Below are positions 16,634 to 26,869 of a stretch of DNA of 43,339 nucleotides, one piece after another (within the stretch, counting starts at the first letter, position 1; each line of letters starts with the position of its first letter). The notes beneath the pieces were generated by a model. The model saw only the letters and a program-made list of their open reading frames with translations. It did not search any database and had not been told where the DNA came from. Where the stretch lies: positions 1 to 43,339 of the forward strand of contig MUYB01000051.1 of assembly GCA_002015125.1 (NCBI GenBank). Direction: 5' to 3'. The stretch comes from [Haemophilus] felis (GTDB lineage: Bacteria; Pseudomonadota; Gammaproteobacteria; Enterobacterales; Pasteurellaceae). The translations under genes were made by a program, and so were the position numbers.

Positions 16634-16668
16634 AAAAACGGTGAGCCTTAGGCGTCACCGTTTTTTGT
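16634..16668. terminator. Bidirectional terminator, copy 2 (right boundary of the hsd cassette)
   Basis: Identical over 35 bases to 8907-8941. It can end hsd transcription on the forward strand and fur transcription on the reverse strand. Before it lies a perfect palindrome GCTGGCGCCAGC (16604-16615) whose second half, CGCCAGCA, also occurs just after the ubiG stop (8885-8892). Confidence 0.85.
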
Positions 16669-16701
16669 TTTCATTACATTAAAGGGATTAAATCAGGAAA
16701 A

Positions 16702-17148
16702 CTATTTTTTCCCGTTTTCATCACAGTTTTGAATATCGCTGCATTTGCCATAAAGATAGAGGCTGTGGGTGGCTAATTCGATGCCGTGTTGTTTGCTGAT
16801 TTCGCGCTGGCGTTTTTCGATGACGTCGTCGCTAAATTCAAATACTTTACCGCAATCTACGCAGATAATGTGATCGTGGTGTTCGTTTGGTGCGAGTTCA
16901 AACACGGATTTGTTGCCTTCAAAGTTATGACGAATTAAAATTTTTGCTTCATCAAACTGGTTTAAAACGCGGTAAACCGTGGCTAAACCGATTTCTTCAC
17001 CTCTTTCTAAGAGCATTTTATAAACGTCTTCCGCAGAAAAATGTTGCATCGTATCACGATATTCTTGCATCAATGCTAAGATTGTTAAGCGAGGTTCTGT
17101 GATTTTCAGTCCAACTTTTTTCAATAGTTTAATATTCTCTTCAGACAT
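16702..17148 (-). CDS. fur: Ferric uptake regulator
   Basis: The iron-responsive repressor; with Fe2+ it binds Fur boxes and shuts off iron acquisition genes. It has 148 aa from the ATG at 17148, which has GGGAG upstream; an in-frame ATG at 17172 would overlap the end of fldA and add eight atypical residues. The N-terminal winged helix contains the recognition helix region IGLATVYRVLNQFDEA. The metal sites are H90, H91 and H93 in NEHHDHIICVDCG, with zinc cysteines C96 and C99; the C-terminus has a further Cys pair (GKCSDIQNC). It lies 16 bp after fldA on the same strand, an fldA-fur operon as in enterobacteria and Haemophilus. Confidence 0.97.
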   Translation of the reverse strand: MSEENIKLLKKVGLKITEPRLTILALMQEYRDTMQHFSAEDVYKMLLERGEEIGLATVYRVLNQFDEAKILIRHNFEGNKSVFELAPNEHHDHIICVDCGKVFEFSDDVIEKRQREISKQHGIELATHSLYLYGKCSDIQNCDENGKK

Positions 17149-17164
17149 TTTTTCTCCCTCTTCT

Positions 17165-17689
17165 TTAAGCAAGTTCTGCTAAACACATTTCATCGTAAAC
17201 TTGTTTTACCCAAGTTTCTACGCGTTGAGCGGTTAACTCTGGTTGGCGGTCTTCATCAATGCATAAGCCTACGAAGGTGTTATCATCCACTAATGCTTGA
17301 GAAACTTCAAAGTTGTAACCTTCAGTTGGCCAATGACCAACGATAATTGCGCCTTTCGGTTCAATAATATTGCGCACTGTACCCATGGCATCGCAGAAAT
17401 ATTCTGCGTAGTCTTCCTGATCGCCACAGCCAAAAATGGCTACTAGTTTATCGGTGAAATCAATTTGCTCTAATGTTGGAAAAAAATCATCCCAATCACA
17501 TTGCGCTTCACCGTAATACCAAGTTGGAATACCAATCATTAAGAAGTCGTACGCTTCAATGTCTTCTTTTGTGCTTTTTGCAATATCGCGTACATCGACT
17601 AATTCTTCACCAAGTTGCTTTTGAATCATTTTGGCAATATTTTCAGTATTACCTGTATCACTGCCATAAAAAATACCAACAACAGCCAT
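17165..17689 (-). CDS. fldA: Flavodoxin I
   Basis: A small FMN electron carrier of 174 aa that donates electrons to radical-SAM and other reductive enzymes, likely including activation of anaerobic ribonucleotide reductase (known in E. coli). The phosphate-binding loop GSDTGNTENIAK follows the first strand, and the FMN-ring loops (IPTWYYGEAQCDWDDFF and FGCGDQEDYAEYFCDAMG) are those of long-chain flavodoxins. First gene of the fldA-fur operon. A Fur-box-like site lies in its 5' region, which would make the operon iron-responsive and fur autoregulated (inference). Confidence 0.96.
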   Translation of the reverse strand: MAVVGIFYGSDTGNTENIAKMIQKQLGEELVDVRDIAKSTKEDIEAYDFLMIGIPTWYYGEAQCDWDDFFPTLEQIDFTDKLVAIFGCGDQEDYAEYFCDAMGTVRNIIEPKGAIIVGHWPTEGYNFEVSQALVDDNTFVGLCIDEDRQPELTAQRVETWVKQVYDEMCLAELA

Positions 17690-17755
17690 TTTTTTACCTA
17701 TATTATTGAGAAATTTTGATTTTTGTAATGAAAAGGAATCCTTGAAGATTTATTT

Positions 17756-17800
17756 CTAATTGAGAATGATAAGCTACAAGGAAATTGTTGCCGAACTATA
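17756..17800 (-). promoter_or_regulatory. fldA-fur promoter with Fur-box-like site
   Basis: On the reverse strand -10 TATAGT is at 17795-17800 with a weak -35. The stretch CTAATTGAGAATGATAAGC (17756-17774) matches 11 of 19 Fur-consensus positions and lies just downstream of the expected start site, where a bound repressor would block transcription. Confidence 0.45.
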
Positions 17801-17847
17801 ACATAATTAAACATTGATTAAAACACGATTTATCAGGGCTTTACTTA

Positions 17848-18636
17848 TTAATTTGAATGTAAAAACCTTTCAATCGCGCGAATTACAAAGTCTGATTTTT
17901 CCGCATGAACCCAATGTCCCGTGCCATTAATGGTAAAAGATTTCGCTTGTGGGAATTGGGCGAGAATTTCTTCACGATCTTCTGCTTTCACATAATCTGA
18001 ATTACCGCCTCGAATAAATAAGGTAGGTTTTTCGACGAAACAAGGCTGCCAATCTGAAATTTGGTTGTAGTTTTGTTCTAACGCGGGCCAGTTAAAACGG
18101 AATTTATATGGACGATCTTTATCGAAGGATTTTAAAATGAACTGTTTAACCCCTTCTTCTTGGATATATTGCGCCAAAATAGGTTCTGCTTCAGCTCGAG
18201 ATTGTGCTTCTGATTGCGTTACCGCCGCTAAAGCCGCAAAAACATTATCATGACGGCGTTGCGCATAAACCACAGGTGCCATATCAATAACCACCAGTTT
18301 TTCCACAAGTTCGGGATAAAGTGCTGCAAATTTCATTACGACTTTGCCACCCATGGAATGTCCTATCATCACGACTTTTTGTAATTTTAGATGTTTTATG
18401 ACTTCTGCAATATCTTGTGCCATCAGGTGGTAATTCATCTCTGAATGGATAAAGCTTTTGCCGTGGTTACGTAGATCAATGCGTAAGGTTGAGTAAGTTT
18501 GCGCAAAAGGACGGGCGATCATACCTAAATTATTTAGATCACCGAAAAGACCGTGAACAAATACCAAAGTTGGTTGATTAATTTCTTGTTTTAATTGATG
18601 AAATTGGAAATTTAGTAAATTAGTTGCTGTGCACAT
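17848..18636 (-). CDS. ybfF: Alpha/beta-hydrolase, YbfF-type esterase
   Basis: An alpha/beta-hydrolase of 262 aa. The nucleophile elbow is GHSMGG (S94); the oxyanion region is VFVHGLFGDLNN, and the catalytic histidine is in GTGHWVHAEK near the C-terminus. The overall pattern matches E. coli YbfF, an esterase acting on short and medium acyl esters, whose physiological substrate is not settled. The gene diverges from seqA with 75 bp between them, the same neighbourhood (fur, fldA, ybfF, seqA) as in E. coli and Haemophilus. Confidence 0.9.
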   Translation of the reverse strand: MCTATNLLNFQFHQLKQEINQPTLVFVHGLFGDLNNLGMIARPFAQTYSTLRIDLRNHGKSFIHSEMNYHLMAQDIAEVIKHLKLQKVVMIGHSMGGKVVMKFAALYPELVEKLVVIDMAPVVYAQRRHDNVFAALAAVTQSEAQSRAEAEPILAQYIQEEGVKQFILKSFDKDRPYKFRFNWPALEQNYNQISDWQPCFVEKPTLFIRGGNSDYVKAEDREEILAQFPQAKSFTINGTGHWVHAEKSDFVIRAIERFLHSN

Positions 18637-18666
18637 TTTGACATAGAGAATTTGTTAATAAGCCGT

Positions 18667-18672
18667 TATAAT
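18667..18672 (+). promoter_or_regulatory. seqA -10 element
   Basis: A perfect TATAAT lies 39 bp before the seqA ATG; GGAGG at 18702-18706 is its ribosome site. No good -35 is found at 16-18 nt. Confidence 0.5.
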
Positions 18673-18711
18673 GTGGGAAATTTTTGCTGAGATCAAGCCA
18701 GTGGAGGAAAA

Positions 18712-19329
18712 ATGAAAATTATTGAAGTTGATGAAGAACTTTACCAATATATTGCGAGTAAAACAGAGTCAATTGGTGAAAGTGCATCGGATATTTTACG
18801 TCGTTTGTTAAATTTTCCATTGGGAATATCCACCAAAATGGAAAGCGAAGACAAAGTTGTCGATGAGAAAGAAGAAGGGGTGCTAAATCCTGTTGTGCAA
18901 ACTAGTGATGCAAAGGAAGAAGAAAAACCTGTTGTGGTTTCTACGCGTAAACAATCTGATGAAGCGATTTCTCAGGTGGTGAAAAAATTGCGTGCGCTAT
19001 TGGATTCTGAAAGCTTTCAACAAGAAAATAAAGCCGTTGTGCGTTTTTTAAATATTCTAAGTGTGCTTTATCGCGCTAACCCAGAAAGTTTTGCACAGGC
19101 AACAGAAACCTTGCAAGGACGTACTCGCGTATATTTCGCCCGTGATGAAGGTACATTGTTAATGGCTGGAAATCACACTAAACCAAAACAAATTCCTGAT
19201 ACGCCATATTGGGTTATTACCAACAATAACAGTGCGCGCAAAATGCTGATGTTAGAAGGTCCAATGCAGTCAATGCAGTTACCTGACGAGTTGATCGACG
19301 AAGTTCGTCGTTATTTCATTGCCAATTGA
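18712..19329 (+). CDS. seqA: Negative modulator of replication initiation SeqA
   Basis: Binds hemimethylated GATC sites and sequesters the origin after initiation. It has 205 aa. The N-terminal oligomerisation segment (MKIIEVDEELYQYIASKTE) and SASDILRRLL are conserved, followed by a variable charged linker of about 60 residues (EEKPVVVSTRKQ) and the C-terminal DNA-binding domain (RANPESFAQATETLQGRTRVYFA ... NNNSARKMLMLEGPM). Its stop codon overlaps the menE start by 4 bp, so the two are translationally coupled. Its presence implies Dam methylation in this organism. Confidence 0.97.
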   Translation: MKIIEVDEELYQYIASKTESIGESASDILRRLLNFPLGISTKMESEDKVVDEKEEGVLNPVVQTSDAKEEEKPVVVSTRKQSDEAISQVVKKLRALLDSESFQQENKAVVRFLNILSVLYRANPESFAQATETLQGRTRVYFARDEGTLLMAGNHTKPKQIPDTPYWVITNNNSARKMLMLEGPMQSMQLPDELIDEVRRYFIAN

Positions 19330-20753
19330 TGATGTTTCCTTGGCAACAGTTTGCATTACAGCCAGAATTTATGAACCGAATCGCCTTGCGTTATGCGCAA
19401 GGCGAGGTTTTTACTTGGCAACAACTTTCTTCACGCATTAATTTTGTCGCATCTCAATTAGTTCAACAAGGTATTACACTTAAAGATTCTCAACACGCCG
19501 TGGCTTTATGCGGCAAAAATGATGTTAATTTATTGCTATTGTATTTAGCTTGTATTCAACTTGGGGTAAAAGTTGTTGTTCTCAATCCTGCGTTATCCCT
19601 AGATAAAATTCAACAGTATTGCCAACAAGCAAATGTGCAATTTTTTTATGCAGCACATCAGTTGAACTTAGCCAATATCAGCTCTTTACATATTGAAAAT
19701 AGCGAGCGGTTTTGTGAATTTCAGACATTATTTTCTCATGAGGCTGATTTTTACCGTCCTGCCACAATGACATTGACTTCTGGCTCCACAGGGCAAGCTA
19801 AGGCGGTGGTACATAATTTGCACGCTCATTTAGCCAATGCAATAGGCGTGTGTGAATTAATGCAGTTTACTGCACAGGATTCATGGTTACTTTCATTACC
19901 GCTGTATCATGTATCTGGACAGGGAATTGTATGGCGTTGGTTAACGGTGGGAGCAACTTTACACTTAGCGGAGGATGATTTTTATCTCTCTGCAAGTCAG
20001 ACAACGCATTTGTCTTTAGTTCCAACACAATTGCAACGTTTATTGAATTATTGGCAACAGAATCCTAATTTGAATAGATGTACTCAGCATATTTTACTTG
20101 GCGGTAGTCATATTCCAGTTAGCTTAACCTGCCAGTTATCTGCATTTGGAGTACAAAGTTATTCTGGTTATGGTATGACAGAAATGGCTTCTACCGTTTT
20201 TGCCAAGCCTAGCGACGCTAGAGCTGGTGTGGGACAAGCGTTGCGAGGCAGAGAATATTGTTTAGTGAATGGTGAAGTTTGGCTACGCGGTGCTGGGCTA
20301 GCTATGGGATACTGGCAAAATAATCAGCTTTTTTCCCTATTGAATGAGCAAGGCTGGTTAGCGACCAAAGATAGGGCAGAATGGCGGGATAATGAATTAG
20401 TGTTATTAGGCCGTTTAGATAATATGTTTATTTCTGGAGGGGAGAATATCCAGCCAGAGGAAATTGAAGCATTACTTTTACAGCATGGTAAAGTGAAACA
20501 AATTGTTGTATTACCTAAACAAGACCCTGAATTTGGTCAACGACCTGTGGCTTTTGTGGAATTTTTTATGCCTTTTTCAGCGCAACTTGTGGCAGAATTA
20601 CAAGCTTGGATTGTAGATAAAATAGAGCGTTTTAAACAACCTATCGCCTATTTCCCATTGCCAATAGCTCAAACACAACAAGATAACATCAAACTTTCTC
20701 GCCAAGCATTGCAACTTGAGTTTAAAAATTTATTAGGGATAACCCATGAATAA
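19326..20753 (+). CDS. menE: o-Succinylbenzoate-CoA ligase
   Basis: The ATP-dependent ligase that activates o-succinylbenzoate to its CoA thioester in menaquinone synthesis. It has 475 aa, ANL superfamily. The phosphate-binding loop is TLTSGSTGQAKAVVH (about residues 150-164); the adenylate-binding motif is YSGYGMTEMAST; the hinge aspartate lies in LLGRLDNMFISGGENIQPEEIE. The C-terminal catalytic lysine is probably the one in DNIKLSR. The start overlaps seqA and the end overlaps mscK by 8 bp, forming a compact operon. No other men gene is in the window. Confidence 0.93.
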   Translation: MMMFPWQQFALQPEFMNRIALRYAQGEVFTWQQLSSRINFVASQLVQQGITLKDSQHAVALCGKNDVNLLLLYLACIQLGVKVVVLNPALSLDKIQQYCQQANVQFFYAAHQLNLANISSLHIENSERFCEFQTLFSHEADFYRPATMTLTSGSTGQAKAVVHNLHAHLANAIGVCELMQFTAQDSWLLSLPLYHVSGQGIVWRWLTVGATLHLAEDDFYLSASQTTHLSLVPTQLQRLLNYWQQNPNLNRCTQHILLGGSHIPVSLTCQLSAFGVQSYSGYGMTEMASTVFAKPSDARAGVGQALRGREYCLVNGEVWLRGAGLAMGYWQNNQLFSLLNEQGWLATKDRAEWRDNELVLLGRLDNMFISGGENIQPEEIEALLLQHGKVKQIVVLPKQDPEFGQRPVAFVEFFMPFSAQLVAELQAWIVDKIERFKQPIAYFPLPIAQTQQDNIKLSRQALQLEFKNLLGITHE

Positions 20754-23700
20754 AAGCAAATATATTAATCGAATCCTATTAGGTTTAGGGATTTGTTTTA
20801 CTGTTAATTTCGCTGCCTTTGCAGAAATTCCTACGGAAGCGAATGTTCAGCAAAAGCTAAAATTAGCCAAGAGTGCAGAACAAAATGACACTGAAAGTAA
20901 AGCTGTTGTGCAGCATTTGGAAGAAACATTGGTTTTTTTAGAGAAAATCAAAAAACAAAAAGCAGACAGTAAGGCGTTACAACAAAAAATAGAAACTGCA
21001 CCTGGGTTGATGGCTCAAACCCAGCAGCATCTTGAGGCATTGAAAAAGCAAGGTGCTCCTAAGGAAGAATTGAGTAAGTTTTCTTTGAATCAATTACAAG
21101 AGAAATTAGTTTTACAGCAGCAACGTCAACAACAGCTACAACAAGAAATAAGTGCTTTAAATACGGAGTTAGTGGCATTACGCACCGCGCCAGATCGTGC
21201 TCAAGCGACGTTAACTAATAACTTATCTCGTTCCCAAGCGATTAATAATCAATTATCTGATAATAAAACTTCAGAGGTAGAAAAAGCCAAACTTAATACG
21301 GAACTTGAATGGCTAAGTTTACAAAATAGCCATAATCAAATGTTATTGCAGGGAGGAAATGGGCTAACGGCGCTATATACCTTGCAGTTAGAAGATAAGA
21401 ATTTAGAACAAAGCGCCTTGTTGGAAAAATTACAGCAATTGCAAGATGCGATTAATCAAAAGTATTTGCAAGAATCACAACAGCAAGCAGAGCTATTAAC
21501 TAAAACTCAACAAGAAAATAATCAAAATCTTTCACCATTTATTACTCAACAGCTGGATACCAATGTGCGTTTAAGCCAAGAGTTGGTGGCGGAAACCGCA
21601 CAAATGAATGATTTATCTCAAGATAATTTACGCATTAAAAATGTCTTGGATAATTTGCAACAAACTCAGCGTAATATTGATGATCAAATTAGCGCCTTAC
21701 AAGGCACGCTAGTGCTATCGCGCATTATTAATAAGCAAAAGAATTTGTTACCTCAAGATAAAATGATTAGTGGTTTGTCTAAACGGATCACGGATTTGCG
21801 AGTGCGGATTTTTGATTTTACCGAAGCAAGGGATGGATTATATGATGTGCAATCTTATATTAATCAGATTGAGCATCGTGAAAATGTTACCTTAAGTAAA
21901 GAGGAAAGAGCGCAATTAACTAACTTATTGCAAGAGCGCCGTAAGTTGCTTTCTGATATTGTGAACTTGCTCAATAACCAACTTAATCTTGCTATTAATG
22001 TGGAGCTCAATCAAAAACAAGTGGCTGCCATTAGCGATCAATTACAAGGCAAATTGCAGCAACAAAGTTTTTGGGTAAGAAGTAATGCCCCGATTGATTT
22101 AGACTGGATTGCTAACTTTGTTCCTGCTTTTCAACAGCAAGTCAAAGAAGTTATTCAAACCATTGACTTTTCAAATTGGCGTAGTGATTTGCTACAAACC
22201 ATTTTGTTAATTGCTTGTTGTTTGGGATTAACCTTTTTTATTCAATCGCAGAAACAGCGTATTAAACATCGGTTAGGTCATATTAACACGCGTTTGAACA
22301 GCTTAAAAAATGACAGTCAATGGAATACGCCTAAAGCTTTAGTGTTGACAGCGTTACTTTCGCTACAAAGCACCTTGTTATTTTTAGTTGCTTTAATTTT
22401 TATTACTTATGTGTTGTTTGAAGATCCTATGACCGTCAGTGGTTGGGGTATTCGAATGGCGGCATATTGGTGGTTCTTTTCTTTTATGTTGGCGTTGTTA
22501 CGACCAAATGGTATTGCTTATCGCCATTTTAATATGCCGAAGCGCAGTGTGGACTTATTCAGAAAAGGATTAAGCCATTCTGTTTGGATTATTGCCTTGT
22601 GGGTAAATGCACCGATGCTAACTTATCTTGATTCAGGCATCACTAACGATGTGATTGGTCAAGTGGTTACTATTTTTGTGTTGATTATTTCTTGGTTGAT
22701 CCTTGGGCCACGAGTGCAATCAGCGGTAAAATCTTATAAAGATTCCGCTAGTGAAAAATTAAAATCAAGCTATTTCTTCTTCAATGTTGTTCGCGTTTTC
22801 CTGATTGTTGCACCTCTCATTCTGATTGTTTTAGTGGTGATGGGATATTATTACACCGCGCTAAATCTCATGGATCACTTGATGTCTTCCTATTTTGTCT
22901 TTGTGGTTTGGTTGGTATTACGCAATATGGTTTATCGTAGCTTGGCAGTCTCTGCACAACGACTTGCTTACCAACGCTTATTAGATAAAAGAGAGCAGCA
23001 AAAATTAGAAAAACATGAGGCGGAAGAAGAGTTAGGCGTTGAGCTTAAACAAGATGAATCCCTTGGTATTGCACAAGTAAGAGATCAAATCCTGCGTGTA
23101 ACGGATCTTGTGTTAAACGTAACCTTATTAGCGATGATGTACTGGGTGTGGAAAGACTTGGTTACCGTAGCCTATTATTTACAAGAAGTTAGCTTATGGC
23201 AGCAGAGTGTTACGACTGAGGCAGGGACGATAATGGAGTCGATTACCTTGTTGAACTTGCTGCTGGCTATTGTGATTTTGCTAGTGATGTATGCTTTGGT
23301 ACGGAATATCGGCGGTTTACTTGAAGTGTTAGTGTTCTCTCGTATGAATTTTTCACAGGGAACACCGTATACCATTACCACATTATCCACTTATTTTATT
23401 ATCGCTATCGGCGCAGGAATGGCATTCTCTACGCTGGGAATGTCTTGGGCAAAACTACAATGGTTATTCGCTGCACTTTCTGTGGGATTAGGTTTTGGTT
23501 TGCAGGCCATTTTCGCTAACTTCGTATCAGGGATCATCATTTTGTTTGAACGTCCTGTGCGTGTAGGCGACGTAGTAACTATTGGTGAGTTTTCAGGCAC
23601 GGTGTCAAAAATCCGTATCCGTTCCACTACCTTAATTGATTTTGATCGCAAAGAAGTCATTATTCCTAACCAATCTTTTGTTACAGATCGCTTAGTGAAC

Positions 23701-24069
23701 TGGGCGTTAAATGATTCTGTTACTCGAGTGATTATTCAAATTGGGGTCGCTTATGGTTCAGATTTAGAATTAACTAAACGTCTGTTATTACAAGCTGCAA
23801 CAGAATGTGAGCGTGTATTAAAAGATCCAGAACCAGTGGTATTTTTCCTAAGTTTCGGCGCTAGCACATTAGATCACGAGTTACGTTTATATGTGGGTAA
23901 GCTGAGTGATCGCAATCCAACTATTGATTGGGTCAACCGACGTATTGATGAATTATTCGCACAACATAATATTGAGATCGCCTTTAATCAAATGGACGTG
24001 TTTATTAAAAATGTGAATTCTGAACAAGAGATTAAAGTAGGCAGTGAGAAATTTAGATTAGCACAGTAG
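20746..24069 (+). CDS. mscK: Mechanosensitive channel MscK (KefA type)
   Basis: A large inner-membrane channel that opens on membrane tension to relieve osmotic pressure. It has 1107 aa, within the MscK range. A signal peptide ([19 protein letters not shown]) is followed by a Gln-rich periplasmic coiled-coil domain of about 450 residues, then multiple membrane segments from about residue 475 on. The C-terminal MscS core has the pore helix [24 protein letters not shown] and the beta domain [16 protein letters not shown]. The coding end of menE overlaps its start. Distinction from MscM (YjeP) by sequence alone is not absolute. Confidence 0.9.
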   Translation: MNKSKYINRILLGLGICFTVNFAAFAEIPTEANVQQKLKLAKSAEQNDTESKAVVQHLEETLVFLEKIKKQKADSKALQQKIETAPGLMAQTQQHLEALKKQGAPKEELSKFSLNQLQEKLVLQQQRQQQLQQEISALNTELVALRTAPDRAQATLTNNLSRSQAINNQLSDNKTSEVEKAKLNTELEWLSLQNSHNQMLLQGGNGLTALYTLQLEDKNLEQSALLEKLQQLQDAINQKYLQESQQQAELLTKTQQENNQNLSPFITQQLDTNVRLSQELVAETAQMNDLSQDNLRIKNVLDNLQQTQRNIDDQISALQGTLVLSRIINKQKNLLPQDKMISGLSKRITDLRVRIFDFTEARDGLYDVQSYINQIEHRENVTLSKEERAQLTNLLQERRKLLSDIVNLLNNQLNLAINVELNQKQVAAISDQLQGKLQQQSFWVRSNAPIDLDWIANFVPAFQQQVKEVIQTIDFSNWRSDLLQTILLIACCLGLTFFIQSQKQRIKHRLGHINTRLNSLKNDSQWNTPKALVLTALLSLQSTLLFLVALIFITYVLFEDPMTVSGWGIRMAAYWWFFSFMLALLRPNGIAYRHFNMPKRSVDLFRKGLSHSVWIIALWVNAPMLTYLDSGITNDVIGQVVTIFVLIISWLILGPRVQSAVKSYKDSASEKLKSSYFFFNVVRVFLIVAPLILIVLVVMGYYYTALNLMDHLMSSYFVFVVWLVLRNMVYRSLAVSAQRLAYQRLLDKREQQKLEKHEAEEELGVELKQDESLGIAQVRDQILRVTDLVLNVTLLAMMYWVWKDLVTVAYYLQEVSLWQQSVTTEAGTIMESITLLNLLLAIVILLVMYALVRNIGGLLEVLVFSRMNFSQGTPYTITTLSTYFIIAIGAGMAFSTLGMSWAKLQWLFAALSVGLGFGLQAIFANFVSGIIILFERPVRVGDVVTIGEFSGTVSKIRIRSTTLIDFDRKEVIIPNQSFVTDRLVNWALNDSVTRVIIQIGVAYGSDLELTKRLLLQAATECERVLKDPEPVVFFLSFGASTLDHELRLYVGKLSDRNPTIDWVNRRIDELFAQHNIEIAFNQMDVFIKNVNSEQEIKVGSEKFRLAQ

Positions 24070-24095
24070 GTAACATTTTAATTAAGGATAAATAT

Positions 24096-25169
24096 ATGGC
24101 AGGAAATAGTATCGGACAGATTTTTCGTGTAACAACTTTTGGTGAATCTCATGGAGTCGCTTTAGGTTGTATCGTGGATGGCGTACCGCCGGGATTGGAT
24201 TTAACGGAAGCGGATATTCAACCTGATTTGGATCGTCGCAAACCCGGCACTTCTCGCTACACCACACAGCGCCGTGAAGATGATGAAGTACAGATTTTAT
24301 CTGGAGTATTTGAAGGAAAAACGACCGGTACGAGTATTGGGCTGCTTATTCGAAATACTGATCAACGTTCACAGGATTATTCTGAGATTAAAGATCGTTT
24401 TAGACCGGGGCACGCGGATTTTACCTATCAGCATAAATACGGTTTGCGCGATTATCGCGGTGGCGGTCGTTCTTCTGCACGAGAAACCGCGATGCGTGTT
24501 GCTGCAGGCGCTATTGCGAAAAAATATTTGCGTGAGAAATTTGCTATTGAAGTAAGAGCTTTTCTTTCACAAATTGGTGATGTACAGATTGCACCACCAG
24601 CGCTAGATAAAATTGATTGGCAGTTTGTGAACAGTAATCCATTTTTCTGCCCTGATGAAAAAGCAATGGAAAAATTCGACGAATTGATCCGCGCCTTAAA
24701 AAAAGAAGGTGATTCTGTTGGAGCAAAACTGACTGTGGTCGCCGAAAATGTGCCTGTGGGTTTAGGCGAGCCTGTTTTTGATCGTCTTGATGCAGAACTT
24801 GCTTATGCGCTGATGGGGATTAACGCTGTAAAAGGCGTGGAAATTGGCGATGGTTTTGCGGTGGTGGAACAACGTGGTTCACAACATCGCGATGAAATTA
24901 CGCCAGAGGGCTTTTTATCTAATCACGCCGGTGGCATTTTAGGTGGGATTAGTTCAGGCCAGCCGATTATCGCCCATATTGCCTTAAAACCTACTTCTAG
25001 TATTACCATACCGGGACGTTCAATTAATTTAGATAATCAACCTGTGGAAGTTGTTACTAAGGGCCGCCATGATCCTTGTGTTGGTATTCGTGCAGTGCCT
25101 ATCGCCGAAGCTATGGTAGCGATAGTTTTGCTTGATCATTTATTACGCCATAAAGCGCAATGTCTATAA
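24096..25169 (+). CDS. aroC: Chorismate synthase
   Basis: Catalyses the last step of the shikimate pathway, EPSP to chorismate, using reduced FMN. It has 357 aa. All three family signatures are visible: [18 protein letters not shown] near the N-terminus, the central [22 protein letters not shown], and the C-terminal [14 protein letters not shown] with [20 protein letters not shown] at 24096 with AAGGA 8-9 nt upstream. It follows mscK by 26 bp and precedes mepA by 13 bp in the same orientation, the aroC-mepA order of enterobacteria and Haemophilus. Confidence 0.98.
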   Translation: MAGNSIGQIFRVTTFGESHGVALGCIVDGVPPGLDLTEADIQPDLDRRKPGTSRYTTQRREDDEVQILSGVFEGKTTGTSIGLLIRNTDQRSQDYSEIKDRFRPGHADFTYQHKYGLRDYRGGGRSSARETAMRVAAGAIAKKYLREKFAIEVRAFLSQIGDVQIAPPALDKIDWQFVNSNPFFCPDEKAMEKFDELIRALKKEGDSVGAKLTVVAENVPVGLGEPVFDRLDAELAYALMGINAVKGVEIGDGFAVVEQRGSQHRDEITPEGFLSNHAGGILGGISSGQPIIAHIALKPTSSITIPGRSINLDNQPVEVVTKGRHDPCVGIRAVPIAEAMVAIVLLDHLLRHKAQCL

Positions 25170-25182
25170 ATTAGAGGGCTTG

Positions 25183-26076
25183 ATGAAATTAACTGTCTTC
25201 TGCAAATTAACTGGCGCTAAAACTGTTTTTAGCGCATGGTTTTTCCTTGGGCTATTAGGATTGTTTTTAGCCAATCATACTTTGGCGAATCCGCAAGAAT
25301 GGCAACGAATTAAACGCCCAATTATAGGTGCTCCTGAACCTGTGGGGACTTACACGAACGGTTGCATTATCGGTGCACAGGCTTTGCCTTATAAAGGCGA
25401 GGGCTATCAAGTGATTAGAATGAACAAAAACCGTTACTACGGACACCCTAATATGATTCAGTATTTACAAAATTTGGGTAAACGTGTGAAAGCTGCTGGA
25501 TTGCCTACAATGTTGGTGGGGGATATTGCAATGCCGGGAGGCGGTCGCTTCTTAACAGGGCACGCTAGCCATCAAATGGGGTTAGATGCGGATATTTGGC
25601 TGAGAATGGGAACGATGTCTGATGCTGATGCACTTAATTCTGACGGTAAAGGTTTACTGGTGGTCAATCGTAAAGCTCAACAAGTGGATCATAATTGGAA
25701 GCCGGAACATGCAACCTTAATCAAATTAGCCACGCAAGATCCTCAGGTTACGCGTATTTTTGTGAATCCTGCTATTAAGAAAAAACTTTGCGAAGTGGCA
25801 GGTGCCGATCGCGCTTGGTTGCATAAAGTGCGTCCTTGGTTTGGGCATGACTCCCATTTTCATGTGCGTTTAAGTTGTCCGAAAGGCGCAAATTACTGTG
25901 AAAATCAAGCGCCTATTCCTGCAGGTGATGGTTGTGGTGCAGAGCTGGCTTCTTGGTTTGAGCCGCCTAAACCTTCAACTTCAAATGTGCCTGCTAAACC
26001 TAAAGCTTTACCGCCGCCTCCGCCTTTATGTCAGCAAATTTTAAATGCGCCAAATCGCCATGAATGGTTGGAGTAA
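25183..26076 (+). CDS. mepA: Penicillin-insensitive murein endopeptidase
   Basis: A periplasmic zinc peptidase (LAS family) that cuts D-Ala-mDAP cross-links in peptidoglycan. It has 297 aa from the ATG at 25183, preceded by AGAGGG; an ATG at 25132 lies inside aroC and would spoil the signal peptide. The signal peptide spans about residues 1-35 (FLGLLGLFLANHTLA). Zinc ligands by comparison with E. coli MepA are H127 and D137 in GHASHQMGLDADIW (H130 also conserved) plus a histidine in HDSHFHVRL. A proline-rich linker (KPKALPPPPPL) precedes the end. Confidence 0.95.
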   Translation: MKLTVFCKLTGAKTVFSAWFFLGLLGLFLANHTLANPQEWQRIKRPIIGAPEPVGTYTNGCIIGAQALPYKGEGYQVIRMNKNRYYGHPNMIQYLQNLGKRVKAAGLPTMLVGDIAMPGGGRFLTGHASHQMGLDADIWLRMGTMSDADALNSDGKGLLVVNRKAQQVDHNWKPEHATLIKLATQDPQVTRIFVNPAIKKKLCEVAGADRAWLHKVRPWFGHDSHFHVRLSCPKGANYCENQAPIPAGDGCGAELASWFEPPKPSTSNVPAKPKALPPPPPLCQQILNAPNRHEWLE

Positions 26077-26078
26077 AT

Positions 26079-26843
26079 ATGGAACTGAGTTACGAAATCT
26101 TATTGTTTTTATTTTTCGCTGCGGCTTTATCTGGTTTTATTGATGCCATTGCGGGCGGTGGTGGATTAATTACCATTCCTGCCTTATTAATGGCAGGGTT
26201 ACCGCCGGCGCTAGCATTAGGTACGAATAAATTACAAGCTTGTGGCGGATCTTTTTCTGCTAGTTTTTATTTTATTCGTCAGGGCGCGGTAAATATAAAA
26301 GAAATGTGGCGAGTGATGTTATTCACCTTTGTGGGAGCTTCTGTTGGCACGATAACCATTCAAGGTATTGATAGTCAAATTATTGAGAAAGTGCTACCTT
26401 TTCTTATTTTAATTATTGGGCTGTATTTTTTATTTACGCCAAAACTCGGACAAAAAGATGCTCGGCAACGTATTTCTTATATTTTGTTTGGCTTAACTGC
26501 TGCATTTGGAATTGGATTTTATGATGGTTTTTTTGGGCCGGGCACTGGCTCAATGTTAACTCTGGCTTTTGTAACCTTGCTTGGCTTTAATCTTACGAAA
26601 GCGACCGCTCATGCCAAAGTGCTTAATTTTACTTCAAATTTTGCTTCCTTATTCTTTTTCCTACTGGGCGGACAAGTTATGTGGACTATTGGCTTATTAA
26701 TGATGTTAGGGCAAATTATAGGAGCAACCTTAGGCGCTAAAATGGTGATAAGTAAAGGGCAACAACTTATTCGTCCAATGGTCGTACTTATGTCGTTGAT
26801 TATGACGGTTAAAATGGCCTTTGATCAAGGCTGGTTTAGCTAG
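26079..26843 (+). CDS. yfcA: TauE/SafE (TSUP) family transporter YfcA
   Basis: A membrane protein of 254 aa from the ATG at 26079 (GGAG 7 nt upstream), with about eight hydrophobic segments. The internal repeat typical of the TSUP family is clear: FIDAIAGGGGLITIPALL in the first half and YDGFFGPGTGSMLTLAFV in the second. Members export sulfite, sulfoacetate or related organosulfur anions; the substrate of YfcA is not known. It begins 2 bp after the mepA stop, in the conserved aroC-mepA-yfcA order. Confidence 0.9.
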   Translation: MELSYEILLFLFFAAALSGFIDAIAGGGGLITIPALLMAGLPPALALGTNKLQACGGSFSASFYFIRQGAVNIKEMWRVMLFTFVGASVGTITIQGIDSQIIEKVLPFLILIIGLYFLFTPKLGQKDARQRISYILFGLTAAFGIGFYDGFFGPGTGSMLTLAFVTLLGFNLTKATAHAKVLNFTSNFASLFFFLLGGQVMWTIGLLMMLGQIIGATLGAKMVISKGQQLIRPMVVLMSLIMTVKMAFDQGWFS

Positions 26844-26869
26844 ATTTATCCATATCAATTAAGGAAATT

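Noticed and set aside
18638..18672. TTGACA (18638-18643) with TATAAT (18667-18672) as the seqA promoter
   Set aside because: The gap is 23 nt, too long for a normal sigma-70 promoter; only the TATAAT is kept as a candidate.
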